From Halisarca cf. caerulea (Eukaryota > Porifera > Demospongiae > Chondrillida > Halisarcidae), in assembly GCA_963170055.1 (NCBI GenBank), contig CAUJGJ010000313.1, forward strand, positions 6,247,479 to 6,267,478: a DNA stretch of 20,000 nt. The letters are read 5' to 3'. The number at the start of each line of letters is the position of its first letter. Position 1 is the first letter of the stretch. Position numbers and translations under genes: made by a program. Under the pieces are notes generated by a model. That model was not told the DNA's origin. It made no database searches and was given only the letters and a program-made list of their open reading frames with translations. Below are positions 9,629 through 17,966 of the stretch, piece after piece.

Positions 9629-12600
9629 GTACTTACTTGTATATGTCCTTCTGTGAACATGAGACCTCTTAACATGGGATTGGTTTGATATCAGTGGAGC
9701 AGAACTAGTAGTAGAGGATGGCTCAGAACGAGATATTCCTACTTCGAGGCTTTCCTGTACACATGTGGACATGACGTAGATATATGAACATGAGTTACTT
9801 AAGTTCAAACATCCAATGATAATACAAAGACAATGCAAACACTGCACACAGTGAACTCACAAGAGTAGCATACGCACTGGCATACATGCTTGGTATGGGA
9901 GGTTTGTCACCGCTGTCTGTTCCCTGTGGTAGAGATGGAATTCAACAAATATACAACTTTTATAGGTAAAATAGACTTCATGTTCACTACACACACATAG
10001 CAAGACAAACTATGTACATCTTAACACACTGGCCATCAGTCACATAAGATGCATGCACACACTACATGTGCATATATACGTACATTTAACAAAAACTGGT
10101 TATCTATACCACCACATACGTATGACTGGCGCACTCATCACATGTGCATAATATGTACATTTAGCAATTGCTAAAACTGACCTCAGTAACTGGTGTGCAT
10201 TGAGGGCTCAAGAGGATGTGTTTAATCATTCTGTGGATATCAACTGGGGGATAGGGTTCTGGAGCTGTGATGGACACTTCGTGCTTTCCATCTACTTCTA
10301 CAGCAACCAAATCATTGTCTTCCTTTATTTCAACATCAACTTGTCCAGTTCTCTCAACCTACAAACATGCCATATACAAATACCACAAATACAGTACATG
10401 CTACTTATGGTGAGAATGGAGAGCAATGGTACTCACTTCAACTTGTGACAAATACAATGATCCAACAAATTTCTTCTCTTCTGGTGAGCCCACCTTCCAA
10501 GGAAACCCATTCACTGGGAGAACCACACAATCACCTCCTCCTACTCTCACTTCTCTCTGAACCTCTGACTTAACTTTCCCTGGAACACTCCGTCCAACCC
10601 ACACAGCAAAGCAGTAGTTGGCACAAAGTCTGGTTCGCTGGATGTCAAACTTAGGAAGAAACTTCTTCCGCTCTTCCTCCTTGCCCTTGATGAAGCTCAG
10701 CACTAGAGTCTTCCCCTTGAATGTCCCAAACACGTTCACAGCAGAGGGTGCTCCCTCACAGGTGCAAGGATCACAGTCTGAAGACACACACTGTCCTTGT
10801 ACAGAGAGGATCTTCACTCCATGTCGATTCATAGCATCAGTAACTTGGAACAGAAACAGTTGTTCTACATAAATGGTCACAGATACGTATGAATTTATAT
10901 GCAAATACAGTGGCCAATATGAACTACACGGGACAAAAGACAGACACTGTGTGTGTATGAAATCAATATACACTGCACATGAGCACATACATATCTCGAG
11001 ATGTACTGATAATGATGCCTGTGTGCAGAATGAAGTGAAATAATGAAAGCCCTCTACGTACAAATGATCCCGTTACGACGTATGTACAAAACAGTGCGAT
11101 GACGCATGCACTATAATTTCCATGTGGTTTTGTATTATGAGTTTTTGCAGATTGGAAGCTAACCTGCGAAAGTTCACATTCTCAAAAGTTTAGATTGGGC
11201 TCTCATGCAATGACACAACATGGCTGTCCACAAATATAAAACGTAAAAACACAAGAATTACTAAAATCCTAGATCCGTGAAAGTTGTCCTGTGTGAAAAT
11301 TCAAGTGCACACAGTACACCTGACCTGTACAGCAGAACAGCATACATAACATACATACATACACTACATCACATCTGACTTTTTTCCACTGTACATGTTT
11401 AGTAAGTACTCTTGAATAGTATAAGTACTCATTGCTCTGTCCCTACCTCATCCAATGTACGTACATGTACCATTAAAAGCACCTTGGATAGCAAGTACGT
11501 ACCTCTGACAGTGAGTACCTATTTTGCCTTCCCTTGAGGGTACTTACTATCCAAGTTCTACTGTACAGTGACTGTAAATTATACCAGTATCATCTGTTGT
11601 ACCATCCAGTACTCATCCACCTGCCGTATCTTTACCAGTTTTATCAGCTGTTGTACCAGCTCATTCCCAACCTTCTGTAGTCTCTTCATTAGTATCAGAT
11701 ATCATACCATTCGTTACCCAGCCATCTGTCTCTTCTCTAGTATCAGCTGTTGTACCATCCGTTACTCAGCCTTCTGTGTCTTCACCATTATCAGATCCTG
11801 TACCATCTGTTATCCAGCTATCAGTCTCTACACCATTATCTGATGTTGTACCATCATCTGGCATCCAACCACCGATTTCTTCACCACTGTCAACTACCGT
11901 ACCTTCTAGTACTCAACCTGTCATTTCACCATCAGTTTTATCACCCATACCATTGTTATCCTCATCTTCATTGTCATCTGACACGGTGACTGTTGTTGAT
12001 TTGCCACCATGTTTACCTTTACAACCCCCTAATTTCCTATGGGGAGATTTGGATGGAAGCACATTCATCAGTAAAGTTAACCACTGTTACATGTACAGTG
12101 AAGTAGTCCATTGGAAGCGAAACATTTTCAAGGTCCCATCTGGAAAATTTGGAAAGACCTTTGTTGCTGAAATAACAAATCTACTTAATGCCTTTGCCAG
12201 CTCATCCTCTCTTGAAGGAATTGCATTGAAAGCCATTATGATAATGCCACCACTTCTTTTGCAAAAGCCAACATGCTAAGTCGAAAGCCAAAGATCATTC
12301 TCATCATCTTGAACGCCGACTTCAGCAATGGAAACTTGGGAATCTGTACGATCTTTTAACTGAAGGCAAGACCATACAAAATAAAATTATCAACAGCAAT
12401 CTCAAGGTATTTGATGATATCCCTCGCACCTTTGCAAAATACATGATGGAGGGAAAAGTCAAGAGGGCGCTTCAATTATTGTCAACAACTGAATCTGGGG
12501 GCGGTGTTTTGAATGCGACAGATGAGATCAAGTCAAAGGTGAGAGAGAAACACCCTGAGAGAAAGGAACCAGACCCAAGTGCACTGTTATCTCCTGCTGA

Positions 12601-15600
12601 TTTCATGGAGATCCCACATCATCCTGTCGTTTATGATCAAATAGGAGGAGACCTAATCCACAAGATCATCTTACAAATGCATGGAGCAGCTGGCCCTTCT
12701 GGCATGGATGCATGCACTTGGAAATGATTATGCTCCTCCTTTGGTTTAGCTTCCTCGGATCTTCGAGAAGCTATAGCTGCAACTGCTCGACGTCTTTGCT
12801 CCTCTGTTGTCGATCCATCCTCAGTTTCTTCGCTCATGGCTGGAAGACTAGTGGCTCTTGACAAATGCCCTGGCATTCGTCCGATTGGCATTGGCGAAAC
12901 TCTTTGTTGTCTAATCTCATGTACCGTAGCCCATATTGTGAAGAAAGACATGAAGCAGGCAGCTGGTCCATTGCAATTATCTGCAGGCCATGAATCAGGA
13001 TGTGAAGCAGCCATTCATGCTCTAAATGAGATCTTCTCCAGTTTGGATATTGATGGAGCCCTTCTCATTGATGCTTCCAATGCATCCAATAACCTCAATA
13101 GAGAAGTCCCACTACAGAACATATCAGTTTTATGTCCATTATTGGCCACCATCCTCATCAACACATATCAATCTGACATTCAAATGTTTATTAGTGGCGA
13201 AACAATTCTCTCCAAAGAAGGTACCACTCAAGGGGATCCACTTGCAATGGCAATGTTTGCCATTGCATCGGCTCCTCTCATCTAGCAACTCCAAGATGAC
13301 AACATCAACCAAATTTGGTACGCTGATGATGCATCCGCTGCTGTGAAACTGGAGAAATTGAACACTTGGTGGGATAGATTACAGAAATTGGCCTGAATTT
13401 TTTTTGGATATTGTCCAAATGCTTCGAAATCCTGGTTCATAGTGAAGGAAGATTCATATGAGGATGCATTAGCTTTGTTTGCAGATCAAGACATCCGTAT
13501 CACCAAAGAAGGGCATCGCTACCTTGGTGGTACCATTGGCGAATCCTCTTTCACTAAGACTTTCACAGAAGCAAAAGTTGCTACTTGGTCTTCAGAGCTT
13601 CTCCACCTATGTGAAATTGCACAGTCTCAACCACAGACAGCTCATGCTGACTTCACTCATGGCTTGAAGCACAAATGAAATTTTTTAACCAGAGTATGTA
13701 ACGAGATCAGCACTCTATTACAACCCTTGGAAGATATCATCCGTCACAAGTTTATACCTGCATTGATAGGAAAGAATGCCATCAGCGATTCAGAAAGAGA
13801 TCTGCTAGCACTTCCAACTCGTCTTGGTGGTATGGGTATCACCAATCCAGTCTCTACAGCCAATGTTCATAGTACATCTTCAAAGTCAATTACTGCACTT
13901 ATGGCATCATTGATAAAGAAGCAAGCTATGCCTATCCCAACGGAGTCATCTGAGTGCTTTCAAATAGCATAACGGGAAGTGAAGAGAAGTAACAATGAGA
14001 AACTTAACAAAAGAAGTCATCAAGTCATAGGAAGTTTGGATAGTTCTTTGCAGAGATCAGCTACACTAGCAAGAGAAAGGGGAGGGTCAGCCTGGCTTTC
14101 AGTTATGCCAATTCAAGAGCATGGTTTTGCCCTTAACAAGGGAGAGTTCCGTGATGCCATCTGCTTGAGATATGGATGGAGACCAAGTCATCTGCCAAGT
14201 CATTGTTCTTGTGGCCATTCCCTTGATGTTGAACATGCACTTAGCTGTAAGCATGGAGGATTTCCCATCAAATGTCACAATGAGATCCGTGACATCACGG
14301 CTAGTTGGATGGATGTAGTCTGTACAGGAGTGGGCGTTGAACCACCTCTCCAACAACTGGATAATGAGATACTCACATTGAGAACGGCCAACAGGGAAGA
14401 TGGTGCTAGACTGGACATTGTTGCTGAAGATTTTTGGGGTACTAAGCAAAGAGCATTCTTTGACGTCAGGTTGTTTAACCCTTTAGCTCCAAGCCTATGT
14501 ACCACATCAATCTCAAGCCCCTACAGACAGAAGGAAAAAGGGGAGAGATGACAATATATATGATGAACGTGTGAGAGAAGTAGAACACGGATCGTTTGCC
14601 CCACTTGTCTTCTCCACATCAGGTGGAATGAGCCCCTCCACGGAAGTAGTTTACAAGCGACTGGCATCGATGATTGCAGACCACCAGAAGAAGAAGCATT
14701 CAATAGTCATCAACTTCATCAGGTGTAGGTTGACCTTCTCCCTCATCCGGTCAGCAGTAATGTGCTTACGAGGATCCAGGTCTTGCCGTCACCAAGTACA
14801 TGGCACTACAGATGTGCACATGGCTAACTTGGAGGTTGCCACCAATGAGGCAAGACTGTCTCAAAACCTCTAACTCAATGTTTAACTAACAACATGTGTT
14901 GATTTTTTCTGCATGACTTTACATGTAGTATTACAGTGTACTGTTGGATAAAAAAATACGTACAAGTATGTAGTACAGTGACTGTACTACATACGAGTAT
15001 GCTGTACAGTCACTATACTACATACGAGTATGTAGTACAGTCACTGAACAGCATGATAAAAGGCTGTCTTACCATCCTCCTGACAGCCAACTCTAGCAGG
15101 TTTCCTCTTCCTCCACACACACCATCCAATAGCAACAAACACAGCAGCACCAACCAGCACAATGGCCAGCAGACACAGAAGATACAGATCATCTGATGTG
15201 CCTCCAGTGGTCCTGTCAGCTATGAGGCAGAAAGCATACATACGTACATACATTGTGATCGTGTGATCGTGTGATCTTGTGATCGTGTGATCTTGCAGGT
15301 CAGTAATACAGATGATGTGTGTACAATGGGAAAAAAATAAGTACTGTACAAGGTTAACACTGAGCATGTGTACACTAAGTAGTGAAGGGGTGATCAGGCC
15401 ACATACGTACGTACGTACTGTACGTAGCATAAGGAAAGTTAGACGCATACTGGGTATATGATCACAATTCCTCCTCACCTGTTGTTGTTACAGTGAGCAC
15501 TCTCTGTTCACCGACCACTCCTGATTCACTCACTCCATGTACACTGACCTCATAAGAGGTACCAGGTTGTAGTCCACTGATGGTGTATGGAGAGGATGAG

Positions 15601-16919
15601 ATGGTGACATTGTTACTAGTTCCACTTCCAATCTCATTCCAAATTACAACAAAGTTGAACATTTCAGACTCAAAACACAGCAGCGTAGTGTTCCATGTTA
15701 ATGTGATACTGGAATCAGTGGCTGCCATGGTTACTACAGGAGGACCTGGTTGAGCTGGGGGAGGTATAAGAGAAAAGGAGAAATAAATTTAACCAATCAG
15801 ACACGCCCACCTAAACAATGCCACAACTACACCACAAGCAAATTCACACCCACTGCTCACTGATCTTCATACATCTGAGGAAAATGGACCATACTCATTT
15901 CTTCTTCTTCATAGAAGTGGAGAAAGCTGTACTTAAATCGTTGTTACATAATTATATACGTATGTACGTATGTATTTCGAGGCATTATCTGCCATTGAAG
16001 GGTAATACACTCTAGCCATGAGAGAGTTTAGAAAGCCCGGTTTGTCTGAATGCAAATTTCTGTCCAGGGTGAAGACGCTTCGCAAACACTTCTGAGAACA
16101 CTTCTCAATAATCCAATGACTACGCATACTTGTGGATATCTCCTCAGTGGACCGTCTATGCACAGTGTAACTAGCCCTCTAGGTTATAAGGTGCAGTCAT
16201 TGTTGTTGCAGCTAAAGCCTTTCTTTATATGCTCACCAAACATTGACAAGAACCAGCAAAACGCAAAGGTATCCTTATACAGTATGTACATATTTCTCAC
16301 TTCTGCACAAACTCACTGAGAGGTTCCACTCTGTAGACAGCTCCTGTCACTGTTAGCCCATTTGTCAGTACTTCACTACATCGGACAGTGTTGTCACTGA
16401 CAGCACTAGCATTGGTTATTGTCAACTGAGAACCATTGATGGTGTACTGATCAGAGCTAGTGAGTGGACCACTACTGTCCATCCAGATGAACTGTGACCT
16501 TCTATCATCATGTAGTCCACTCTCCTGACATCTCAGAACAAGAGACCTGTCTTTACAAGGAGGACTGCCGTCATCAGTGGGTTGAGGGTAAGCTGAAGAG
16601 AGAAGGATTGAGCATATCAATACCATCAGATACAGAGTGTGGAGTTAGCACTCACTTGATCTCACTACTTCGGTAGATGAAGGTCCAACAATACCCACAC
16701 CATCAACAGCTTCTACTGACACAGTATACACTCCTCCTACACTGGTTGGGATGGTGTAGTTGGTCAACTCTGTAACTCCACTATCAGTAGTAGTAGTACC
16801 ATCATCATTGGTGTACATCCAGGATACACTGTACCTCACAGTACAGGGTTGGTCACTCCATTCAAGAGTGATGGTAGAGGCATTTGAGTCAATGGATGTG
16901 AGGGGAGGTGGGGTCAGAT
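7173..16919 (-). CDS. Receptor B: FN3-Ig-FN3-TM receptor with long ITIM-bearing tail
   Basis: Exons, in transcript order on the minus strand: 16656-16919, 16317-16592, 15479-15754, 15073-15219, 10437-10843, 10182-10358, 9861-9923, 9637-9754, 8749-9305, 8455-8515, 7925-8298, 7173-7373 (stop). Every junction has AG and GT, and the phases run 1,1,1,1,0,0,0,1,0,1,0 without conflict, giving about 972 residues. The ectodomain is FN3, Ig, FN3; one TM segment follows; about 650 cytoplasmic residues carry repeated unknown domains and tyrosine motifs. Inference: a signalling receptor of immune or self-recognition type. The 5' end is unresolved, because no signal-peptide exon was found between 16920 and 17240. 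The 4.2 kb intron 10844-15072 contains an antisense retroelement. Confidence 0.7.
7501..7675. mobile_element. Pogo-like MITE in last intron of receptor B
   Basis: A 175 bp element starting CAGTGGAACCTCTCTATAAC and ending with the reverse complement of CAGTGGACCCTCTTCTAAC. TA lies directly outside both ends (7499-7500 and 7676-7677), the target duplication of pogo/Tc1-type elements. Internal copies of the AGAGGTTTCC(A/G)CTATT word occur. No transposase frame. Confidence 0.75.
7925..8298 (-). CDS. Receptor B cytoplasmic exon: third domain
   Basis: A 374 nt exon, phase 1 to 0, acceptor CTCCACTGGTAG, donor AAT|GTAAGA. About 125 residues alternate predicted strands and helices: VIEVLEEIGVTVDVKEQTWF, FLAACRG, VDVVLRIRT, TRAVFICNSD and a C-terminal helix IQSFKDTVEKWI. 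A (G)-V-x-V-D-V start and a Lys/Trp-containing end suggest a further diverged copy of the domain in the two exons upstream, but this is weak. A distant TIR/SEFIR-like fold is possible; I saw no diagnostic motif. Confidence 0.65.
8331..8429. repeat. 33-bp tandem repeat, three copies, in intron
   Basis: Three units of 33 bp, each beginning ACATGGTGTGGACAATACTG, almost identical, within the 156 bp intron 8299-8454 of receptor B. They make up most of that intron. Confidence 0.9.
8455..8515 (-). CDS. Receptor B cytoplasmic exon with SH3-ligand motif
   Basis: A 61 nt exon, phase 0 to 1, acceptor AACTGCCACAG, donor GTGTGT. It encodes AEEAENMPPPLPKKREVTPP. PPLPKK fits the class II SH3 ligand PxxPx(K/R). 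The donor is a non-canonical-looking GTGTGT, so its exact position is less sure. Confidence 0.55.
8749..9305 (-). CDS. Receptor B cytoplasmic exon: unknown domain copy 2 with two ITIMs
   Basis: A 557 nt exon, phase 1 to 0, acceptor TTCTCCCTGCTAG, donor GTGAGT. About 130 residues repeat the pattern of the exon at 10437-10843: HVDILSVGGQC, a Cys-containing loop, GVFGETSFVIKC, VRKRMGLSLGLLVYDQ, NCLLVPVGAFKWD. After a Pro/Thr linker come VVYTEV (Tyr codon 8844-8842) and VVYSDV (Tyr codon 8781-8779), both matching the ITIM consensus V-x-Y-x-x-V. Family knowledge: such motifs bind SH2 domains of SHP/SHIP phosphatases when phosphorylated. The acceptor could instead lie at 9349, which would break the phase. 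Confidence 0.7.
9370..9430. repeat. (TATG)n microsatellite in intron
   Basis: Tetranucleotide run of TATG/GTAT units with two GTAC variants, inside the intron between receptor B exons at 9637 and 9305. Confidence 0.85.
9570..9625. repeat. (CA)n microsatellite in intron
   Basis: A CA-rich run with a few AT interruptions, next to the GTAAGT donor of the receptor B exon at 9637-9754. Confidence 0.85.
9637..9754 (-). CDS. Receptor B cytoplasmic linker exon
   Basis: A 118 nt exon, phase 0 to 1, acceptor TGTGTACAG, donor GTAAGT. It encodes a Ser/Thr-rich basic linker (ESLEVGISRSEPSSTTSSAP, then a KRSHVHRRTY stretch) without a recognised domain. The next intron (9306-9636) holds a (CA)n run and a (TATG)n run. 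Confidence 0.6.
9861..9923 (-). CDS. Receptor B cytoplasmic exon with ITIM-like SAYATL
   Basis: A 21-codon exon, phase 0-0, acceptor CTACCACAG, donor GTGAGT. It encodes GTDSGDKPPIPSMYASAYATL. SAYATL matches the ITIM consensus (S/I/V/L)xYxx(I/V/L); the Tyr codon is 9872-9870. As a separate symmetric exon it could be skipped in frame. Confidence 0.65.
10182..10358 (-). CDS. Receptor B cytoplasmic exon: end of domain copy 1
   Basis: A 59-codon exon, phase 0-0, acceptor TTTGTAG|GTTGAG, donor GAG|GTCAGT. It is acidic, with VDVEIKEDNDLVAVEVDG, and ends MIKHILLSPQCTPVTE. The last part resembles TLLALYRGLCTPLTAE in the exon at 8749-9305, supporting the idea that three exons here correspond to one repeat there. 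Confidence 0.65.
10437..10843 (-). CDS. Receptor B cytoplasmic exon: unknown domain, copy 1
   Basis: A 407 nt exon, phase 1 to 0, acceptor TGTTCCAAG, donor GTGAGT. About 135 residues with a Cys-rich start (ILSVQGQC, then CDPCTCEG), a beta-rich middle (GTFKGKTLVLSFIKG), FDIQRTRLCANYCFAVWVG, and GGDCVVLPVNGFPWK near the end. I do not recognise the family. ILS-V-x-GQC and the ncVlvPV-x-F-W pattern recur in the exon at 8749-9305, so the two are likely duplicates. It follows the TM exon in phase. Confidence 0.7.
11064..11577. other. Intron sequence left of the retroelement
   Basis: No exon or gene seen. It contains short tandem ACGTAC/TACATACA motifs. A 14-bp word, GTACAGTGACTGTA, at 11563-11576 recurs at 14973-14986 on the other side of the retroelement and is a candidate target-site duplication. 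Confidence 0.35.
11578..14873 (+). pseudogene. Decayed retroelement polyprotein: reverse transcriptase plus R2-like nuclease
   Basis: A plus-strand reading frame of about 1090 codons with lesions. The N-terminal part (11578-11940) is a Ser/Pro/Val repeat. A conserved region with FLWGDLDGSTF and VHWKRNIF follows. RT motifs are GIRPIGIGE (about 12870), LLIDASNASNNLN (motif A, about 13058), QGDPLAM (motif B, 13229-13249) and YADD (motif C, 13319-13330). The C-terminal part has a zinc knuckle C-x-C-x7-H-x3-C (14204-14248), then a PD-(D/E)XK-like stretch ending AFFDVRLFNP (about 14450-14482), as in the restriction-like endonuclease of R2-type non-LTR elements. Lesions: frameshift near 12270-12290; in-frame stops at 12725, 13283, 13394, 13676 and 13970; frameshift near 14540. 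It lies antisense in the receptor B intron. No poly(A) tail was seen. The exact clade is not certain. Confidence 0.75.
11580..11930 (+). repeat. 48-bp coding tandem repeat at retroelement N terminus
   Basis: About six to seven degenerate units of about 48 bp (16 codons). Each encodes variants of VVPSVTQPSVSSPLSD in the same frame as the reverse transcriptase region. No ATG precedes it in frame after the stop codons at 11569 and 11575, so the 5' end may be truncated. Confidence 0.7.
14966..15055. repeat. Tandem 31-bp palindromic repeat
   Basis: Three tandem units of about 31 bp. The first is a perfect odd palindrome at 14966-14994: arm GTATGTAGTACAGT, one central base, then the complementary arm. 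The second and third are imperfect versions. It sits between the retroelement's last codon and the TM exon of receptor B. Confidence 0.75.
15073..15219 (-). CDS. Receptor B exon: transmembrane segment
   Basis: A 49-codon exon, phase 1-1. A Ser/Thr/Gly stalk is followed by a hydrophobic helix, LYLLCLLAIVLVGAAVFVAI then GWCVW, and the stop-transfer cluster RKRKPAR. This sets a type I topology with the FN3/Ig part outside. The donor G|GTAAGA at 15072 leads across a 4229 bp intron to the acceptor at 10844. If the donor is not used, the frame ends about ten codons later, giving a short-tailed form. Confidence 0.8.
15255..15294. repeat. 8-bp tandem repeat GTGATCGT in intron
   Basis: Five units of GTGATC(G/T)T in the 259 bp intron between the second FN3 exon and the TM exon of receptor B. 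An ACGT-type run lies at about 15402-15427 in the same intron. Confidence 0.8.
15479..15754 (-). CDS. Receptor B exon: FN3 domain 2
   Basis: A 92-codon exon, phase 1-1, with acceptor CCTCCCCCAG and donor GTGAGG. FN3 features: QPGPPVVT at the start, Trp in ITLTWNTT, Phe/Trp in FNFVVIWNE, and the loop LQPGTSYEVSVHGVSESG, a textbook E-F region. This is the membrane-proximal ectodomain module. Confidence 0.85.
15755..16316. other. Intron of receptor B (562 bp)
   Basis: No exon supported. A minus-strand open frame at 15933-16163 has a protein-like look but no acceptor/donor pair in phase and no recognisable domain. It contains a short (TACG)/(TATG) run near 15957-15975. Confidence 0.4.
16317..16592 (-). 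CDS. Receptor B exon: Ig-like domain
   Basis: A 92-codon exon, phase 1-1, acceptor CTCTTCAG, donor GTGAGT. Ig core: Cys in LVLRCQES, Trp in FIWMDSS, Cys in NTVRCSEV, with QLTITNAS as the E strand. An extra Cys near the start (SPPCKD) is typical of diverged invertebrate Ig modules. Confidence 0.8.
16656..16919 (-). CDS. Receptor B exon: FN3 domain 1
   Basis: An 88-codon exon, phase 1-1, with acceptor TTTTGCTGCAG and donor GTGAGT. FN3 features: the proline-rich start LTPPPLTSID, Trp in ITLEWSD (B strand), Tyr in VRYSVSW (C strand) and YTVSVEAVDGVG (F strand). A Cys next to the B strand (QPC) recurs in the other FN3 modules here. The following intron is only 63 bp. Confidence 0.8.
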
Positions 16920-17240
16920 CTGCAGCAAAACAAAACATTACAGCAGTTCATTGAAATCCACATTCTTCAGGTGTGACATCACTACAGGCTAAGTTCTCTG
17001 TGAATTCAAAGTCTAGTTGTACAGGCACTGATATCACATGACAATCATGTGATATGCAAGAGTAAGTGACACAATATAACACTCCACTAGACCATTTTCT
17101 GTATACATTATATGACCCCAAGCTGTTCATGTACCAACAGAACAAGAAAATGTGACATGGAATCACTCAAAACACAAAAAACAAATATTCTAAACTTCAA
17201 AGCACGCAACAAAGCTAGAGTTTCCTAAACATTTAGAAAA

Positions 17241-17332
17241 CTAGTCTGAGGCACGTGGAGAGGACAGAGTGGTGGTGACGTAGCTGGGGTTAGCGGCCAT
17301 GGGAACATTGTCATCTTCTGAGATGCTGGTAT
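17241..17332 (-). CDS. Receptor A last exon: short tail with NPxY
   Basis: A 92 nt terminal coding exon, acceptor GTCCTCTACAG, entered in phase 1, stop TAG. It encodes TSISEDDNVPMAANPSYVTT and about ten more residues. NPSY fits the NPxY motif that binds PTB domains and directs endocytosis (Tyr codon 17282-17280). Confidence 0.65.
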
Positions 17333-17381
17333 CTGTAGAGGACAGAGAAGAAATGTTTGGTCATGGTACTCACATGTGCAG

Positions 17382-17443
<62 letters not shown>

Positions 17444-17935
17444 ATATGATGTACTTATGTGTGTTACTGTAGGTACTTTTTCTGTTGTTTTGATTCCTTG
17501 TTCTCTTCAAGAGAACCAGACAAAAGACCAAAAGAACAGCTAATGTGATTGCCATGACAACTAACAACACCCCAAAAGTAGCTGCTACAGCAGAAACTGG
17601 ACCAGCAGTTGGAGATAAGCATCAAATCAATAGACCAAAGTATGTATGTACAGTATGTACTGTATGTACTGTATGTACTGTATGTACTGTATGTACTGCA
17701 TGTACTGTATGTACTGTATGTACTGCATGTACTGTATGTACTGTATGTACTGTATGTACTGTATGTACTGTATGTACTGTATGTACTGTATGTACTGTAT
17801 GTACTGTATGTACTGTATACCATCATTTTTCACCACAAAAGATTACCATCAAGTAATGTCCAGGTTATGAGCACTGACATTTACTGTAACACAAGTGCAC
17901 ACACACACACGCATCCACGCACACACACACAAACA

Positions 17936-17966
<31 letters not shown>

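Noticed and set aside
10618..10872. Plus-strand frames opposite receptor B exons (also 7950-8201, 8208-8612, 18280-18561)
   Set aside because: Shadows of the minus-strand exons, which carry domain and splice evidence.
15933..16163. Minus-strand frame in the receptor B intron as an extra exon
   Set aside because: No acceptor/donor pair in phase 1 and no Ig or FN3 features.
16948..17166. Minus-strand frame between A and B as first exon of receptor B
   Set aside because: Candidate ATGs give weak leaders, and the only donor-like site (GTACAT) is in phase 0, whereas the FN3 exon needs phase 1.
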